The notes beneath the pieces are model-generated. The model saw nothing but the letters and a program-made list of their open reading frames with translations, was not told where the DNA came from and did not search any database. A stretch of 41,304 nt of DNA from Akkermansia muciniphila (GTDB taxonomy: Bacteria; Verrucomicrobiota; Verrucomicrobiia; Verrucomicrobiales; Verrucomicrobiaceae): positions 1 through 41,304 of the forward strand of contig CAMCWM010000024.1 in NCBI GenBank assembly GCA_945882215.1. The letters are read 5' to 3'. Positions 32,701 to 41,304 of this stretch are shown here, in pieces (position 1 is the stretch's first letter; each line of letters opens with the position of its first letter). The position numbers and the translations under genes were made by a program.

Positions 32701-32772
32701 GTATTCGTGGGAGCCTTTGGCGGGATTGTCCCATTCGTAGCCGTAGGTGTCCGTGTAGCGCACGACATCCAT
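29740..32772 (-). CDS. DUF1549/DUF1553 protein, C-terminal part of a gene interrupted by an in-frame TAG
   Basis: The 1010 residues from the first ATG after the stop contain the rest of DUF1549 ([15 protein letters not shown]..., with CARCH at about 112-116), a carbohydrate-binding-like middle part and DUF1553 ([27 protein letters not shown] through [22 protein letters not shown]). It is in the same frame as the piece 32818-33432. The two together form one PSCyt1-DUF1549-DUF1553 protein of about 1230 codons, broken only by TAG 32818-32820. If independently translated it would lack a signal peptide, so it may be non-functional unless the stop is read through. Two palindromic elements (31456-31508 and 32191-32255) lie in frame within it. 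The 3' end is 1 bp from the DUF1501 start. Confidence 0.8.
   Translation of the reverse strand: [1010 protein letters not shown]
31456..31508 (-). repeat. In-frame palindromic element, short copy (53 bp)
   Basis: The element is bounded by CAAGGAA and its reverse complement TTCCTTG, with two internal hairpins. GGCGCTT and AAGCGCC pair over a 3-base loop; GGGCGG and CCGCCC pair over a 7-base loop. Read in the gene's frame it encodes TRNGAFQAP, then W-A-A-T, then NRPSL. That is nearly the same peptide as the second copy, with 12 bp less in the middle. It is inside the DUF1553 coding region and does not interrupt it. Confidence 0.88.
32191..32255 (-). repeat. In-frame palindromic element, long copy (65 bp)
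   Basis: The ends are CAAGGA and TCCTTG. Two perfect internal hairpins have 8-bp stems and 3-base loops (GGGCGCTT with AAGCGCCC; GGGCGGTT with AACCGCCC). In RNA the whole would fold as a three-way junction. In the gene's frame it encodes TRKGAFQAP, a short linker, and AVVNRPSL. Length differs from the other copy by 12 bp, a multiple of three, and both copies are read in the same phase. Confidence 0.9.
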
Positions 32773-32817
32773 CCAGTGGCGGGCGAAGTGTTCGCCGAAG
32801 TGGGGGCTATTCAGCAG

Positions 32818-33432
32818 CTAATCAACATAGGACTCATAGGACGTATCGGACCTATTGATTGAAGGAGGAAGCCCCGTGAGCACAAAGCTCAAACGACGAC
32901 GCAGCACCTCCGGCGAAGCCTGCGGAGTCATTTCGAGTCCGGCGGCCTTTTGAGCTGCTTGGATAAAGCCGTCCACGCTGCCGTTCGTGGCGGGGCGCAT
33001 CGGTTTGAGGCTCCACCAGTCGAGACGCTTCTGAAACTCCACCTCCCAAGCATCGTCGGCAGCGAGCGCGGTCGATTGAGCCGCCACACGCGGATCAGGC
33101 GCACCCTGACGCACCCACTCGGTGAGCAGCGCGATCTCCGATGCGGGCAGCATCTTCTTCGGCGGCATCTTGAGGTCCTTCTCCACATGACTCACCGCCT
33201 GGATGAGCAAACTCGCCTCCGGTTTGCCCGGAACAATCGCCGGCCCGCTCTCGCCTCCCTTTTCCCAGCCGCTCTTCGAATCGAGCGCGAGACCACCTTT
33301 GATCTTATGCTCATGCGAATGGCACTCAAAGCAGCGTTGCTTGAGCAGCGGCTCGATTTTGGATGAGAATAGATCATCGGCACTCGCGATTGAGCCGCTG
33401 ACGATCACGAAGATGGAAACAAGCCGCTTCAT
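32818..33432 (-). CDS. PSCyt1 / start of DUF1549 protein, N-terminal part cut by an in-frame TAG
   Basis: The 204-residue piece has a signal peptide (about 1-18), the Planctomycete-type cytochrome c motif CFECH at 34-38 (PSCyt1 domain), the conserved KMPPKK segment, and the first part of DUF1549 ending LTGLPPS. It stops at TAG 32818-32820, after which the same frame continues with LLNSPHFGEHFARHWMD, the normal DUF1549 continuation. The region just before the stop is shortened relative to family members and made of three 9-bp repeats. It may be a truncated haem protein, a pseudogene half, or a sequencing error. The start is 1 bp after the upstream DUF1501 stop. Confidence 0.8.
   Translation of the reverse strand: MKRLVSIFVIVSGSIASADDLFSSKIEPLLKQRCFECHSHEHKIKGGLALDSKSGWEKGGESGPAIVPGKPEASLLIQAVSHVEKDLKMPPKKMLPASEIALLTEWVRQGAPDPRVAAQSTALAADDAWEVEFQKRLDWWSLKPMRPATNGSVDGFIQAAQKAAGLEMTPQASPEVLRRRLSFVLTGLPPSINRSDTSYESYVD
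32827..32853 (-). repeat. Three tandem 9-bp units just upstream of the in-frame TAG
   Basis: In the gene sense the units read AGGTCCGAT, ACGTCCTAT and GAGTCCTAT, encoding RSD, TSY and ESY. They sit where DUF1549 proteins normally have a longer, non-repetitive linker. The nonsense codon follows 6 bases later, so slippage or replacement at this spot probably belongs to the same event. Confidence 0.65.
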
Positions 33433-33433
33433 G

Positions 33434-34861
33434 CTAAGCGAGCACCTCCTGGATCACATGGCCATGCACATCCGTCAGTCGGCGATCGACGCCATTCGTG
33501 CGGACGGTGAGTTGTTCGTGATTGATGCCAAGCAGATGCAGGATGGTGGCGTGCAGATCGTAGCCGGTGGTGATGTTGTGCGCGGCTTGATAACCAATGT
33601 CGTCACTCTCGCCGTGCGCGATGCCTTGCTTGATCCCAGCACCCCAAAGCCACGACACAAAAGTGCCGCAGTTGTGATCGCGGCCTAGCGAGCCTTGCGA
33701 AAACGGCGTGCGGCCGAACTCGGTGGTCCAGATCACGAGCATATCCTCAGCGAGTCCGCGCTGACGAAGATCTTGCAGCAGCGCGGCGATGGGCTTGTCG
33801 ATGCTCGCAGCCATCGGCGGCAGTTGCTTTGGGATGTCGCCGTGGTTGTCCCAATTGTTCACGGCACCTTCGGGGCCGCTCCAGACCTGCACGAAACGCA
33901 CGCCGCGTTCGATGAGGCGTGTGGCGAGTAGGCAGCGTTTGCCGAAGTCGGCGGTGGGTTTGTCGGCGCTGTCGAGGCAGTAGGCTTTGCGAGCGGAATC
34001 GGGCTCGCGCATGACATCGAAGGCCTCAGGCGCGCTGAGTTGCAGCTTTGCGGCGAGTTCGTATCCAGCGATGCGCGCCGCGAGTCGCGAGTCACCGCGA
34101 TGCTGGTCGGCGTGCTGGCGATTGATGTCATTCAGCAACGACAAGCCCTCGGCATCGGCCTGCCGTGTGGCGAAGGGAAACTTGTCACTGGCGAAGAGAT
34201 CTGGAATCGGCTGTGGCGAGTCCGCTTTGATGACGGTGCCCTGATGCACGGCGGGCAGGAAACCGGAGCTGAAGCAGCCGCGCCCATTGTAGGGCAGTCC
34301 ACGCGCATCTGGCAGCACGATGAACGTGGGCAGGTTTTCGGTGAGGTTGCCGAGAGCATGCGAGATCCACGCGCCCATGCAAGGAAAGCCGGGAAGCAGG
34401 AAGCCGTTGTTCATCAAGTAGGCGCTCTGGCCGTGTACGTTTGAGCGGCCTTGCATCGCCATGAGGAAGGCCATTTCATCGACGAGCTTCGCCTGCTCGG
34501 GAAAGAGGCTGCTGGCCCAGCGGCCGCATTGACCGTGCTGCTTGAACTCGAACGGGCTCTTCATCAGCGCTCCCTGCATGCCAGTCGCGCCTTCGATTTT
34601 CGTCTTCGAACCGAGCTTCTGCCCGTCGAGCTTTGTGAGCGCGGGTTTGTAGTCCCAGGTGTCCATCGGGCTCGCGCCGCCATTCATGAAGAGCTGGATC
34701 ACGCGCTTCACTTTCGCGCGATGATGCACGCCGCCGTTCAGTTCCGGCTTTGTGAACGAGCCCGCAGCATCACGCGCGAGCATCTGCGACAGCGCGAGGC
34801 CCGAGAAGCCGCCGAGGAGACGGCGACGATCCAACGTGAACTGGTGATCCTCATTCATCAT
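33434..34861 (-). CDS. DUF1501 protein, Tat-exported (second copy)
   Basis: This 475-residue protein has a twin-arginine signal [12 protein letters not shown] near residue 11 and the DUF1501 blocks: [59 protein letters not shown], and a closing [14 protein letters not shown]. It belongs to the alkaline phosphatase-like superfamily, with an unknown reaction. The start ATG overlaps the upstream DUF1501 stop by 4 bp (ATGA); a second ATG directly follows and could also be used. Two DUF1501 genes in tandem, followed by the interrupted PSCyt1 gene, suggest duplication of the DUF1501 partner. Confidence 0.92.
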   Translation of the reverse strand: MMNEDHQFTLDRRRLLGGFSGLALSQMLARDAAGSFTKPELNGGVHHRAKVKRVIQLFMNGGASPMDTWDYKPALTKLDGQKLGSKTKIEGATGMQGALMKSPFEFKQHGQCGRWASSLFPEQAKLVDEMAFLMAMQGRSNVHGQSAYLMNNGFLLPGFPCMGAWISHALGNLTENLPTFIVLPDARGLPYNGRGCFSSGFLPAVHQGTVIKADSPQPIPDLFASDKFPFATRQADAEGLSLLNDINRQHADQHRGDSRLAARIAGYELAAKLQLSAPEAFDVMREPDSARKAYCLDSADKPTADFGKRCLLATRLIERGVRFVQVWSGPEGAVNNWDNHGDIPKQLPPMAASIDKPIAALLQDLRQRGLAEDMLVIWTTEFGRTPFSQGSLGRDHNCGTFVSWLWGAGIKQGIAHGESDDIGYQAAHNITTGYDLHATILHLLGINHEQLTVRTNGVDRRLTDVHGHVIQEVLA

Positions 34862-36273
34862 GCGAGCACTCCGTTGATGACTTCACCATGAATGTCCGTG
34901 AGCCGATAGTCGCGGCCCTGGAAGCGATAGGTGAGCCTGAGATGATCCATGCCCATGAGATGCAGGGCGGTGGCATTGAGATCATGGATGTGGACGGGAT
35001 TCTTCACGATGTTGTAACTGAAGTCGTCCGTCTCGCCGAAGACATGGCCTTTCTTCACACCTGCGCCGGCCATCCAGATGCTGTAGCAGCGCGGATGGTG
35101 GTCGCGCCCATGATTGTCCTGCGTGAGCACGCCCTGTGAATAGACAGTGCGCCCAAACTCCCCGCCCCAGATGACTAATGTGTCATCCATCATGCCGCGC
35201 TCCTTCAGCTCACCGAGCAGTGCGGCGGTGGGCTGATCCGTATCGTGACACTGGCTCCTGATGCCGCTCGGCAGGTTGTTGTGCTGATCCCAGCCGCGAT
35301 GATAAAGCTGGATGAACCGCACGTCGCGCTCGGCCAGCCGCCGCGCGAGAATGCAGTTCGCCGCATACGTCCCCGGCTTCTTCGACTCGGGACCATAGCG
35401 CTCGAAGATGGAGGCGGGCTCTTTGGACATGTCCGCCAGCTCAGGCACGGCGGCCTGCATGCGGAAGGCCATCTCGTATTGATCAATGCGTGCCTGCGTC
35501 TCGGGATCGTGATGCTCGGCGATGTTGATGCGATTCAGCGCCGCCACATCATCGAGCATCGCGCGACGTCCCTCGGTCGTGATGCCGGGCGGGTTCGACA
35601 GAAACAAAACCGGATCTTTGCCGGAGTTGAAGCGCACGCCTTGGTAGCGCGATGGCAGGAAACCCGCGCCCCACATGCGCTCATGCAACGGCTGCGCATT
35701 CGTCGGTCCGCTGGGCCGCGAGATCATCGCGACGAAGGCCGGCAGATCCGAGTTCTCCGAACCCAGTCCATAAGACACCCATGATCCAAATGATGGACGC
35801 CCGCCGATCTGATGCCCCGTCTGCAACAGCGTCATCGCCGGATCGTGATTGATCGCCTCCGTGTGCAGCGACCGGATGACGCAAATGTCGTCGGCAAACT
35901 TGGCCGTGTGCGGCAGCAGCTCGCTCAGCCACATGCCGGACTGGCCGTGCTGCTGAAACTTGAACACCGATGGCGCGATGGGGAAGCGCTTCTGCCCCGC
36001 CGTCATGCCCGTGAGACGCTGGCCGTTGCGGATCGATTCCGGCAAGTCCTTGTCGAACTGCGACGCGAGCCCCGGCTTGTAGTCGAACAAATCCAACTGC
36101 GACGGAGCCCCCGCCTGCGTGAGCCAGATGATGCGCTTCGCCTTCGGTGCAAAGTGCGGCGACTGCGTCGAGGCTAAGACATTGGGATTCATCAATGAAG
36201 CCAGCGCTGCACCGCCGATGCCTTTGAGGAAATGGCGACGTTGAAGATCGGTGTAAATAGAGCCTGCGTTCAT
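34858..36273 (-). CDS. DUF1501 protein, Tat-exported (third copy)
   Basis: The 471-residue protein has a clear Tat signal ([18 protein letters not shown] at about 10-27). It has the DUF1501 motifs [58 protein letters not shown]...[10 protein letters not shown] and a final [17 protein letters not shown] 36273 starts the Tat signal; longer reading upstream would overlap the preceding gene. It lies 4 bp after the PSCyt1-DUF1549-DUF1553 gene, the standard pair, and overlaps the next DUF1501 by 4 bp, so it is cotranscribed and coupled. Confidence 0.92.
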   Translation of the reverse strand: MNAGSIYTDLQRRHFLKGIGGAALASLMNPNVLASTQSPHFAPKAKRIIWLTQAGAPSQLDLFDYKPGLASQFDKDLPESIRNGQRLTGMTAGQKRFPIAPSVFKFQQHGQSGMWLSELLPHTAKFADDICVIRSLHTEAINHDPAMTLLQTGHQIGGRPSFGSWVSYGLGSENSDLPAFVAMISRPSGPTNAQPLHERMWGAGFLPSRYQGVRFNSGKDPVLFLSNPPGITTEGRRAMLDDVAALNRINIAEHHDPETQARIDQYEMAFRMQAAVPELADMSKEPASIFERYGPESKKPGTYAANCILARRLAERDVRFIQLYHRGWDQHNNLPSGIRSQCHDTDQPTAALLGELKERGMMDDTLVIWGGEFGRTVYSQGVLTQDNHGRDHHPRCYSIWMAGAGVKKGHVFGETDDFSYNIVKNPVHIHDLNATALHLMGMDHLRLTYRFQGRDYRLTDIHGEVINGVLA

Positions 36274-36277
36274 GCGA

Positions 36278-39265
36278 TCAGGGTTTGGTGACTGCTTCAT
36301 CGAGATTGAACAAGGTGCTGGCCACCGAGGTGAAGGCGGCGAGTTCGGTGGGGTCGAGCGTGGCATTGGCTTTGGCGTCGCCCACGGCGAGAAAGCTTTT
36401 CACGGACTCAGGATCGGCTTTGAAGCCCTTCGATGCGCGTTCGTAGCCTGAGCGCAGGATCACGAGTTCCTGTGGCTTCGGCTGTCTTGAAAGCAGCAGG
36501 CGAAAACCATGCGTGAGCCGCGAGTCCAACGATGGGCCGCCTTCCTTCATCATGCGTTGCGCGAGGAAGCGTGCGGCTTCGACATACGTCGGATCGTTGA
36601 GCAGGTTGAGCGCCTGGAGCGGCGTGTTTGTGCGCGGTCGGCGCAGCGTGCAGGTCTCGCGGAAAGGCGCATCGAAGAGCAGCATGGCCGGATGCGGCAC
36701 CGAGCGCTTCCAATACGTGTAGAGGCTGCGGCGGTGCAGTTCATCGCCTTTGCCGGGGATGTAAATATTGTAGCCGTTGCCGGCGGTGATCTGCTCATAG
36801 ATGCCGGGCGGATGATAAGGCTTCACCGACGGGCCGCCGATCTTCTCAACGAGGAGTCCGCTCGTGGCGAGCGCCTGATCGCGAATGAACTCGCCCATGA
36901 TGCGGAAGCGCGGGCCACGCCACAGCAGCCGGTTTTCCGGGTCCAACTGAGAACCGCGCACCGTGATCGCGGAACTTTGCCGATACGTCGCGCTCGTCAC
37001 CATCAGCTTCATGAGGTGCTTCACGTCCCAGCCGCTGCGGATGAACTCCAGCGCCAGCCAGTCGAGCAACTCAGGATGACTCGGCAGCGCACCCTGCGCA
37101 CCGAAGTCCTCGCTCGTCTTTACCAATCCACTGCCGAACACCTGCTGCCAAAAACGGTTCACCGTCACGCGTGCCGTCAGCGGATTCTGAGGACTCACGA
37201 GCCATTTGGCGAAGCCGAGCCGGTTGTGCGGCAAGCCTTTGTCCAGAGCAGGCAGGATGGCTGGCGTCGCGGCAGTGACCGGCTCGCCCGGCTTGTCATA
37301 CGCGCCGCGCATCAGGATGAAAGTGGGGCGCGGTTCCTTCATCTCCTCCATCACCAGCGTGGTGGGGATTTCGCCTTCGGCAGTGGCGAGCTGCTTCTTC
37401 AGCGCCGCGAGTTCATCATTCAGCATCCGATGCTCCGGCTGCTGCGAGGTGCGAAACTCGGCGAGCTGCTTCTTCTCATCCGCTGTGCGTTTGGCGACGT
37501 CCTTCTTCGCGATGGCGAGCATCTTTGCCGGCACGAACACATCTTTCTCGGCGTCAGTAGCGAACACCTGCCAGCGCGTCGGCCCACCGGCGTTCTCGAC
37601 ACCGATGGTAATCACGAGATTCTTTGAGACATCGCCTGAATCGATCTCAAACACCGCGCTCACCGGCTTGGCCGGTGTCATCGAGAGCGCAGCCTTCGTT
37701 TTCCTATCACCATCCAGCACCTTCTCCACTTCAGCCTCAGCCAGCGAATCATCGAGCGCCGTCGCGCGGAGCTTGAGCTTGCCCACACTCAGCTCACTCC
37801 ACTGAAAACTCGCGGATGAGGCCTTGGTGCCGCATTCAAAGCGCAGGGCCGTCACGCGCCCTTGGGGTGCGCGCACCGTGAGCCTGATGTTGTTCCGGCG
37901 CGTCTCTTGCGGGCCGATTTCGAGTGTGTTCGACTTCGTATCAACATGCGGAGGCTGATCACCGCCGTTCGCCGTCAGCAGTTCCACCGGTTGCCATTTC
38001 ACCGAGGCCGAAGCCACGCGCTGAGCCCAAGCTTCGACACCAGAAGCCGATTGGCTCGTGAGCGCCGCGAGCTTGTCATTCACGCTTTTCATCTTCGTAT
38101 TCAAGGCAACGATCCTGGCCTCGATCTCCGGCGCGGGGAGTTTCACGAACGGCGGCGCATTGATGCGGATGGGGTTGGAGTAAATGCCCACGCCCTTCTC
38201 CGGGATGCTGTGGAAGAAGGCCTTCATCGAGTAAAAATCACGCTGGGTGAACGGATCGTATTTGTGATCGTGGCACCGCGCGCAGTTGAAAGTTTGGCCG
38301 AGCCACACGGCCGCCGTCGTTTCCACGCGGTCCGCCGTGTATTCAGCGAGGAACTCATCCGCGAGCACGCCACCTTCTTCGTTGAGCATGTGGTTGCGAT
38401 GAAAGCCGGTGGCGATCTTTTGCTCCAGCGTCGCATCCGGCAGCAGATCACCGGCCAGTTGCTCGATGGTGAACTGATCAAATCGTTTATTAACATTGAA
38501 CGCCTTGATCACCCAGTCGCGCCACGGCCACAGCTCGCGGTCGCGATCGACTTGGTATCCATTCGAGTCCGCGTAGCGAGCCGCATCCAGCCAGTCCACG
38601 GCCATGCGCTCGCCGTAATGCGGCGACCTCAGCAGCCGCTCCACCACTTTGTCATAAGCCTGCGGTGAAGCATCGACGACAAAGGCATCCACTTCCGCCA
38701 GCGTCGGTGGCAAGCCCGTCAGATCGAGCGTCACACGTCGGATCAGCGCTTCCTTGGTGGCCTCCGCTGAAGGCGCAAGTCCCTCGGCCTCCAGGCGATT
38801 CAGCACAAAGCGGTCGATGTCATTGCGTGGCCACATGCCATTCTTTGCGGACGGAGCCTTCGTTGCCGCGAGAGGAATGAACGACCAGTGCTGCTCATAC
38901 TTCGCGCCCTCGGCGATCCATTGCCTCAGCTTCTCCCTCTGCGCGTTCGTCACCGTCTTGTGCGCCTTCAAAGGCGGCATCACCTCGTCCTCATCGGTGG
39001 TCTCGATGCGGTTGATGAGCGCCGACTTGCTCACATCGCCGGGTGTGATCGCCACGTCTCCCGACTTCGCGGGCTTCAGCGCATGCTCGCGCACATCAAG
39101 GCGCAGGCCGGCCTTTTGATTGGCCTTGTCCGGCCCATGGCAAGCGAAGCAGTTGTCCGACAAAATGGGCCGGATGTCTCGATTGTAGCGCACGGGCTCG
39201 GCGCGCGACTCCACGGCAAAGGCGAGGAGAAGTGCAAGCAGCCGGTTGAGGATGTGGGGCTTCAT
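36278..39265 (-). CDS. PSCyt1-DUF1549-DUF1553 protein (complete)
   Basis: The complete protein has 995 residues: a signal peptide (about 1-22), the PSCyt1 haem motif CFACH at 39-43 and the [19 protein letters not shown] region. DUF1549 follows ([38 protein letters not shown], and a second CxxCH, CARCH). After a coiled, Lys/Glu-rich middle segment comes C-terminal DUF1553 ([27 protein letters not shown] through [26 protein letters not shown]). Family members are predicted extracytoplasmic c-type cytochrome-like proteins of unknown reaction, usually next to DUF1501. It serves as the intact reference for the interrupted paralogue downstream. It starts 10 bp after the upstream paralogue. Confidence 0.93.
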   Translation of the reverse strand: MKPHILNRLLALLLAFAVESRAEPVRYNRDIRPILSDNCFACHGPDKANQKAGLRLDVREHALKPAKSGDVAITPGDVSKSALINRIETTDEDEVMPPLKAHKTVTNAQREKLRQWIAEGAKYEQHWSFIPLAATKAPSAKNGMWPRNDIDRFVLNRLEAEGLAPSAEATKEALIRRVTLDLTGLPPTLAEVDAFVVDASPQAYDKVVERLLRSPHYGERMAVDWLDAARYADSNGYQVDRDRELWPWRDWVIKAFNVNKRFDQFTIEQLAGDLLPDATLEQKIATGFHRNHMLNEEGGVLADEFLAEYTADRVETTAAVWLGQTFNCARCHDHKYDPFTQRDFYSMKAFFHSIPEKGVGIYSNPIRINAPPFVKLPAPEIEARIVALNTKMKSVNDKLAALTSQSASGVEAWAQRVASASVKWQPVELLTANGGDQPPHVDTKSNTLEIGPQETRRNNIRLTVRAPQGRVTALRFECGTKASSASFQWSELSVGKLKLRATALDDSLAEAEVEKVLDGDRKTKAALSMTPAKPVSAVFEIDSGDVSKNLVITIGVENAGGPTRWQVFATDAEKDVFVPAKMLAIAKKDVAKRTADEKKQLAEFRTSQQPEHRMLNDELAALKKQLATAEGEIPTTLVMEEMKEPRPTFILMRGAYDKPGEPVTAATPAILPALDKGLPHNRLGFAKWLVSPQNPLTARVTVNRFWQQVFGSGLVKTSEDFGAQGALPSHPELLDWLALEFIRSGWDVKHLMKLMVTSATYRQSSAITVRGSQLDPENRLLWRGPRFRIMGEFIRDQALATSGLLVEKIGGPSVKPYHPPGIYEQITAGNGYNIYIPGKGDELHRRSLYTYWKRSVPHPAMLLFDAPFRETCTLRRPRTNTPLQALNLLNDPTYVEAARFLAQRMMKEGGPSLDSRLTHGFRLLLSRQPKPQELVILRSGYERASKGFKADPESVKSFLAVGDAKANATLDPTELAAFTSVASTLFNLDEAVTKP

Positions 39266-39275
39266 GAAGGATGAT

Positions 39276-41304
39276 CTAGTTCACAAACAAAAACTCGTTG
39301 CTGTTGATGAGCACGCGGCACAGCGCGGCGAGTCCGTTCTTCTCAGCATACGTGCTGAACTGACGTGCTTCATCGCCCGTCGGTTCGCGCAGCAAAATGC
39401 GGCGCACAGCTTCGGCAGGTGAGGTGATTTGCTTCCCAAGCTCATCACTGAAGTGCAGAACAAAGGCGTTGTTGTAGAGCGCGAGTGATTGAAGAGAAGA
39501 AGCGGAAAATCCGCGCGCAGGAGCCAGCATCCCGAGGTCGGGGAAGTCGAGCGCGTCCATGAAGGGATCAGGCACGCCGCGCCAGACGAAGCGGTAGATG
39601 CTGCGGCGATGTTTGGGCAGCTTGGACCAGTCGTAGGCGGTGTAATCCAGCGTGGGCGTGAGCTGCACGGCCGGGCCGGTGACGAACTGCCGCACGCTCG
39701 GGCCGCCGAGTGCCAAATCGAGTCTGTCCGCAGCGGCGAGCACGAAATCACGATACGTCTCGGCATCAAGCCGCAGACGGTTCATGCGCCACAGCAGGCG
39801 ATTGTCGGCGTCGAGTTTCGACGCGTCTTCGCGCAGCTCGCTGCTCTGTCGATACGCGGCGCTGGTGACGATGAGGCGATGCAAATGTTTCAAGGAGCCG
39901 CCGCTGTCGCGCAGTTCACACGCCAGCCAGTCGAGCAGCTCGGGATGCGATGGCGCGCCGCCCATGCGACCGAAGTCATTCGGCGTGTCGCACAAGCCAC
40001 GGCCAAAGTGATAATGCCACACACGATTCGCGATGCTGCGCCAGGTGAGCGGGTTCTTCTCATCGGCGATCCAGTCGGCGAGCACCGCACGACGCTCGGA
40101 TTCATCACCGGCATGAGCCTGCGAGAATCGTGCTGGCAGCGACGTGACTGCGCTCAAAGAGCCGCTGACTGCCTCTCTGAGCGGCTTTTCAAAATCGCCG
40201 CGCTTGAGCACCTGCACCGTCTTTGGCTTCAAGATGCTCGTGGGCGTGCCTTTGCCGACAGCCAGCAGAACGTCTGCTCTTTTTCCGGCGGCATAGGTGA
40301 AGATGGGCGCGGGCAGCTTCTGCAACTGCTCGGTGGCGATGAGACGGAGCGCATGAACCGCGAGCGCGAGTTTTTGTGCCTCGCTGCGCTTGTCAGCAGG
40401 CTGGCTGAGCGCTTCCTGAGCCAGCACTGGCATCGCGGAAGCGCGTGCGGCCGGAGCATCCGTCACAGAGAGTGTGAAGCGGCCGATCAGGTGCGATCTT
40501 CCCGAAAGCTGCTTCAACGTCACGGTCAGTTTTGCTCCAGGCTTGAGCGTCATCGGCTTTTCCAATTCAAACACCGCATGATGCGACTTCCCGACCGCTG
40601 GATGAATGCCCCAGCCGTTGTCCTCTTTGCCATCAATCGCCATCGCCGAAGTCCAGCCTGCCTGATCAAAGTCCGCCGTCGCTCGTGAGAATTTCACTCT
40701 CGCTGGTTGAGCAGCATTTGAATCAAACACCTGCATCTCGATTTCGCTAAGCGTCAGATTGCCGTTGTCCTGCCTGCCAGGTCCGCCGCTCGGCAGTGAA
40801 GCATCTGAAATCACATCAAGCCGCAGCGCTGTGATCTGCGGCAGTGTCGTCGCGGAGGTGATGACATAGCTGTCCTTGTCCGGCTTTGCGCCGCCTGAGA
40901 TGATGACATCGCCGCTGCGCGAAAGCGTCGCGCCTTCAGTGCTGACAAAGCTCTCATAACCCAGCGTCGTCCACTTCACCGGCGGCCCCTGCTGCTTTGC
41001 CCACTCGCTCACCAGAGCCGCATTCTCCGCAGCGAGCAACACGCCTTTGTCGCCAGTCTCCGCCAGCGACTGCCAGCGCCTCCGCTGCTGCGCGACCTTC
41101 ACATCTTCATCAAACGGAATGTCGCCCTCGATCACACCCGCGAAGACGGATTGCAGCGCGTAGTAGTCCTCCTGCGTGATCGGATCAAATTTGTGCGCGT
41201 GACATCGCGCGCAGTTCGCCGTCGTGCTCACAAACGCGCCCATGGTCTGCGTCACGAGATCATCACGATCGAGGTAGTCAAAGTTCAGCGGAGCCGTCTG
41301 ATAC
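39276..41304 (-). CDS. PSCyt1-DUF1549-DUF1553 protein, 5' end outside window
   Basis: The frame is open to the right edge, where it reads [24 protein letters not shown], shown here only in part, so the N-terminal PSCyt1 domain lies outside the window. The visible 675 residues contain the DUF1549 haem-type motif [11 protein letters not shown], a galactose-binding-like middle domain ([19 protein letters not shown]), and DUF1553 ([43 protein letters not shown]) to the TAG at 39276-39278. A GTG at 41255 is not the real start, because homologous sequence precedes it. It is the most upstream visible gene of the minus-strand run. Confidence 0.88.
   Translation of the reverse strand, partial: [675 protein letters not shown]

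Noticed and set aside
32766..32820. Treating the two DUF1549 pieces as separate, naturally split genes
   Set aside because: They are in the same frame, family sequence continues immediately after the TAG, and the second piece has no signal peptide or start region of its own.

Overview
The window is GC-rich bacterial DNA that most likely comes from a verrucomicrobial genome (Verrucomicrobiota), or a close PVC-superphylum relative. The case rests on gene content. There are six secreted S1-type sulfatases, three DUF1501 proteins with twin-arginine signals, and three PSCyt1-DUF1549-DUF1553 proteins with CxxCH motifs, a combination typical of Planctomycetes and Verrucomicrobia. Shine-Dalgarno sequences are weak or absent before most starts. 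Genus-level placement is not possible from the sequence alone. I saw no rRNA, tRNA, CRISPR array, transposase or phage gene.

Layout. (1) 1-282 is the 3' end of an unknown gene. (2) 276-2201, minus strand, is a compact arsenic operon: arsR, a DUF6428 gene, an aquaporin and a thioredoxin-type arsC. (3) 2442-9416, plus strand, holds four sulfatases and one GxxExxY-family gene, with copies of one palindromic repeat family in the gaps. (4) 9599-15195 is a second arsenic/metal block: arsD, arsA and a P1B-4 ATPase overlap by 4 bp each. Convergent to them is a CobW/COG0523 GTPase, divergent from a second ArsR-type regulator. (5) 15307-25710 is mixed: an EF-hand sulfatase, an AraC regulator divergent from a large secreted protein of unknown function, a fatty-acid hydroxylase, a RodZ-like protein with a small membrane partner, a glycoside hydrolase-glycosyltransferase fusion, and a VTT/DedA-like membrane protein. 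(6) 25737-41304, minus strand, is a long tightly packed run of three PSCyt1-DUF1549-DUF1553 genes (one interrupted by an in-frame TAG, one cut by the window edge), three DUF1501 genes, a beta-propeller protein and a sulfatase.

How the parts fit. Both arsenic blocks and the CobW/ArsR2 pair carry the same kind of promoter-proximal element, a 22-bp inverted repeat with TAyTTGs-type half-sites (2203-2224, 9502-9523, 14803-14824). They therefore probably form one ArsR-controlled regulon split by the sulfatase block. Arsenate would be reduced by ArsC, and arsenite could leave through the aquaporin. ArsD and ArsA are present without ArsB or Acr3 and are instead coupled translationally to a P1B-4 ATPase. 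The sulfatases and the DUF1501/DUF1553 proteins look like secreted machinery for sulfated polysaccharides, but no sulfatase-maturating enzyme is in the window.

The most unusual structures are the shared operator, the ArsD-ArsA-P1B-4 operon, the repeat-bounded GxxExxY cassette, and a palindromic element that sits twice, in frame, inside the coding sequence of one DUF1553 protein. That last arrangement resembles Rickettsia palindromic elements.
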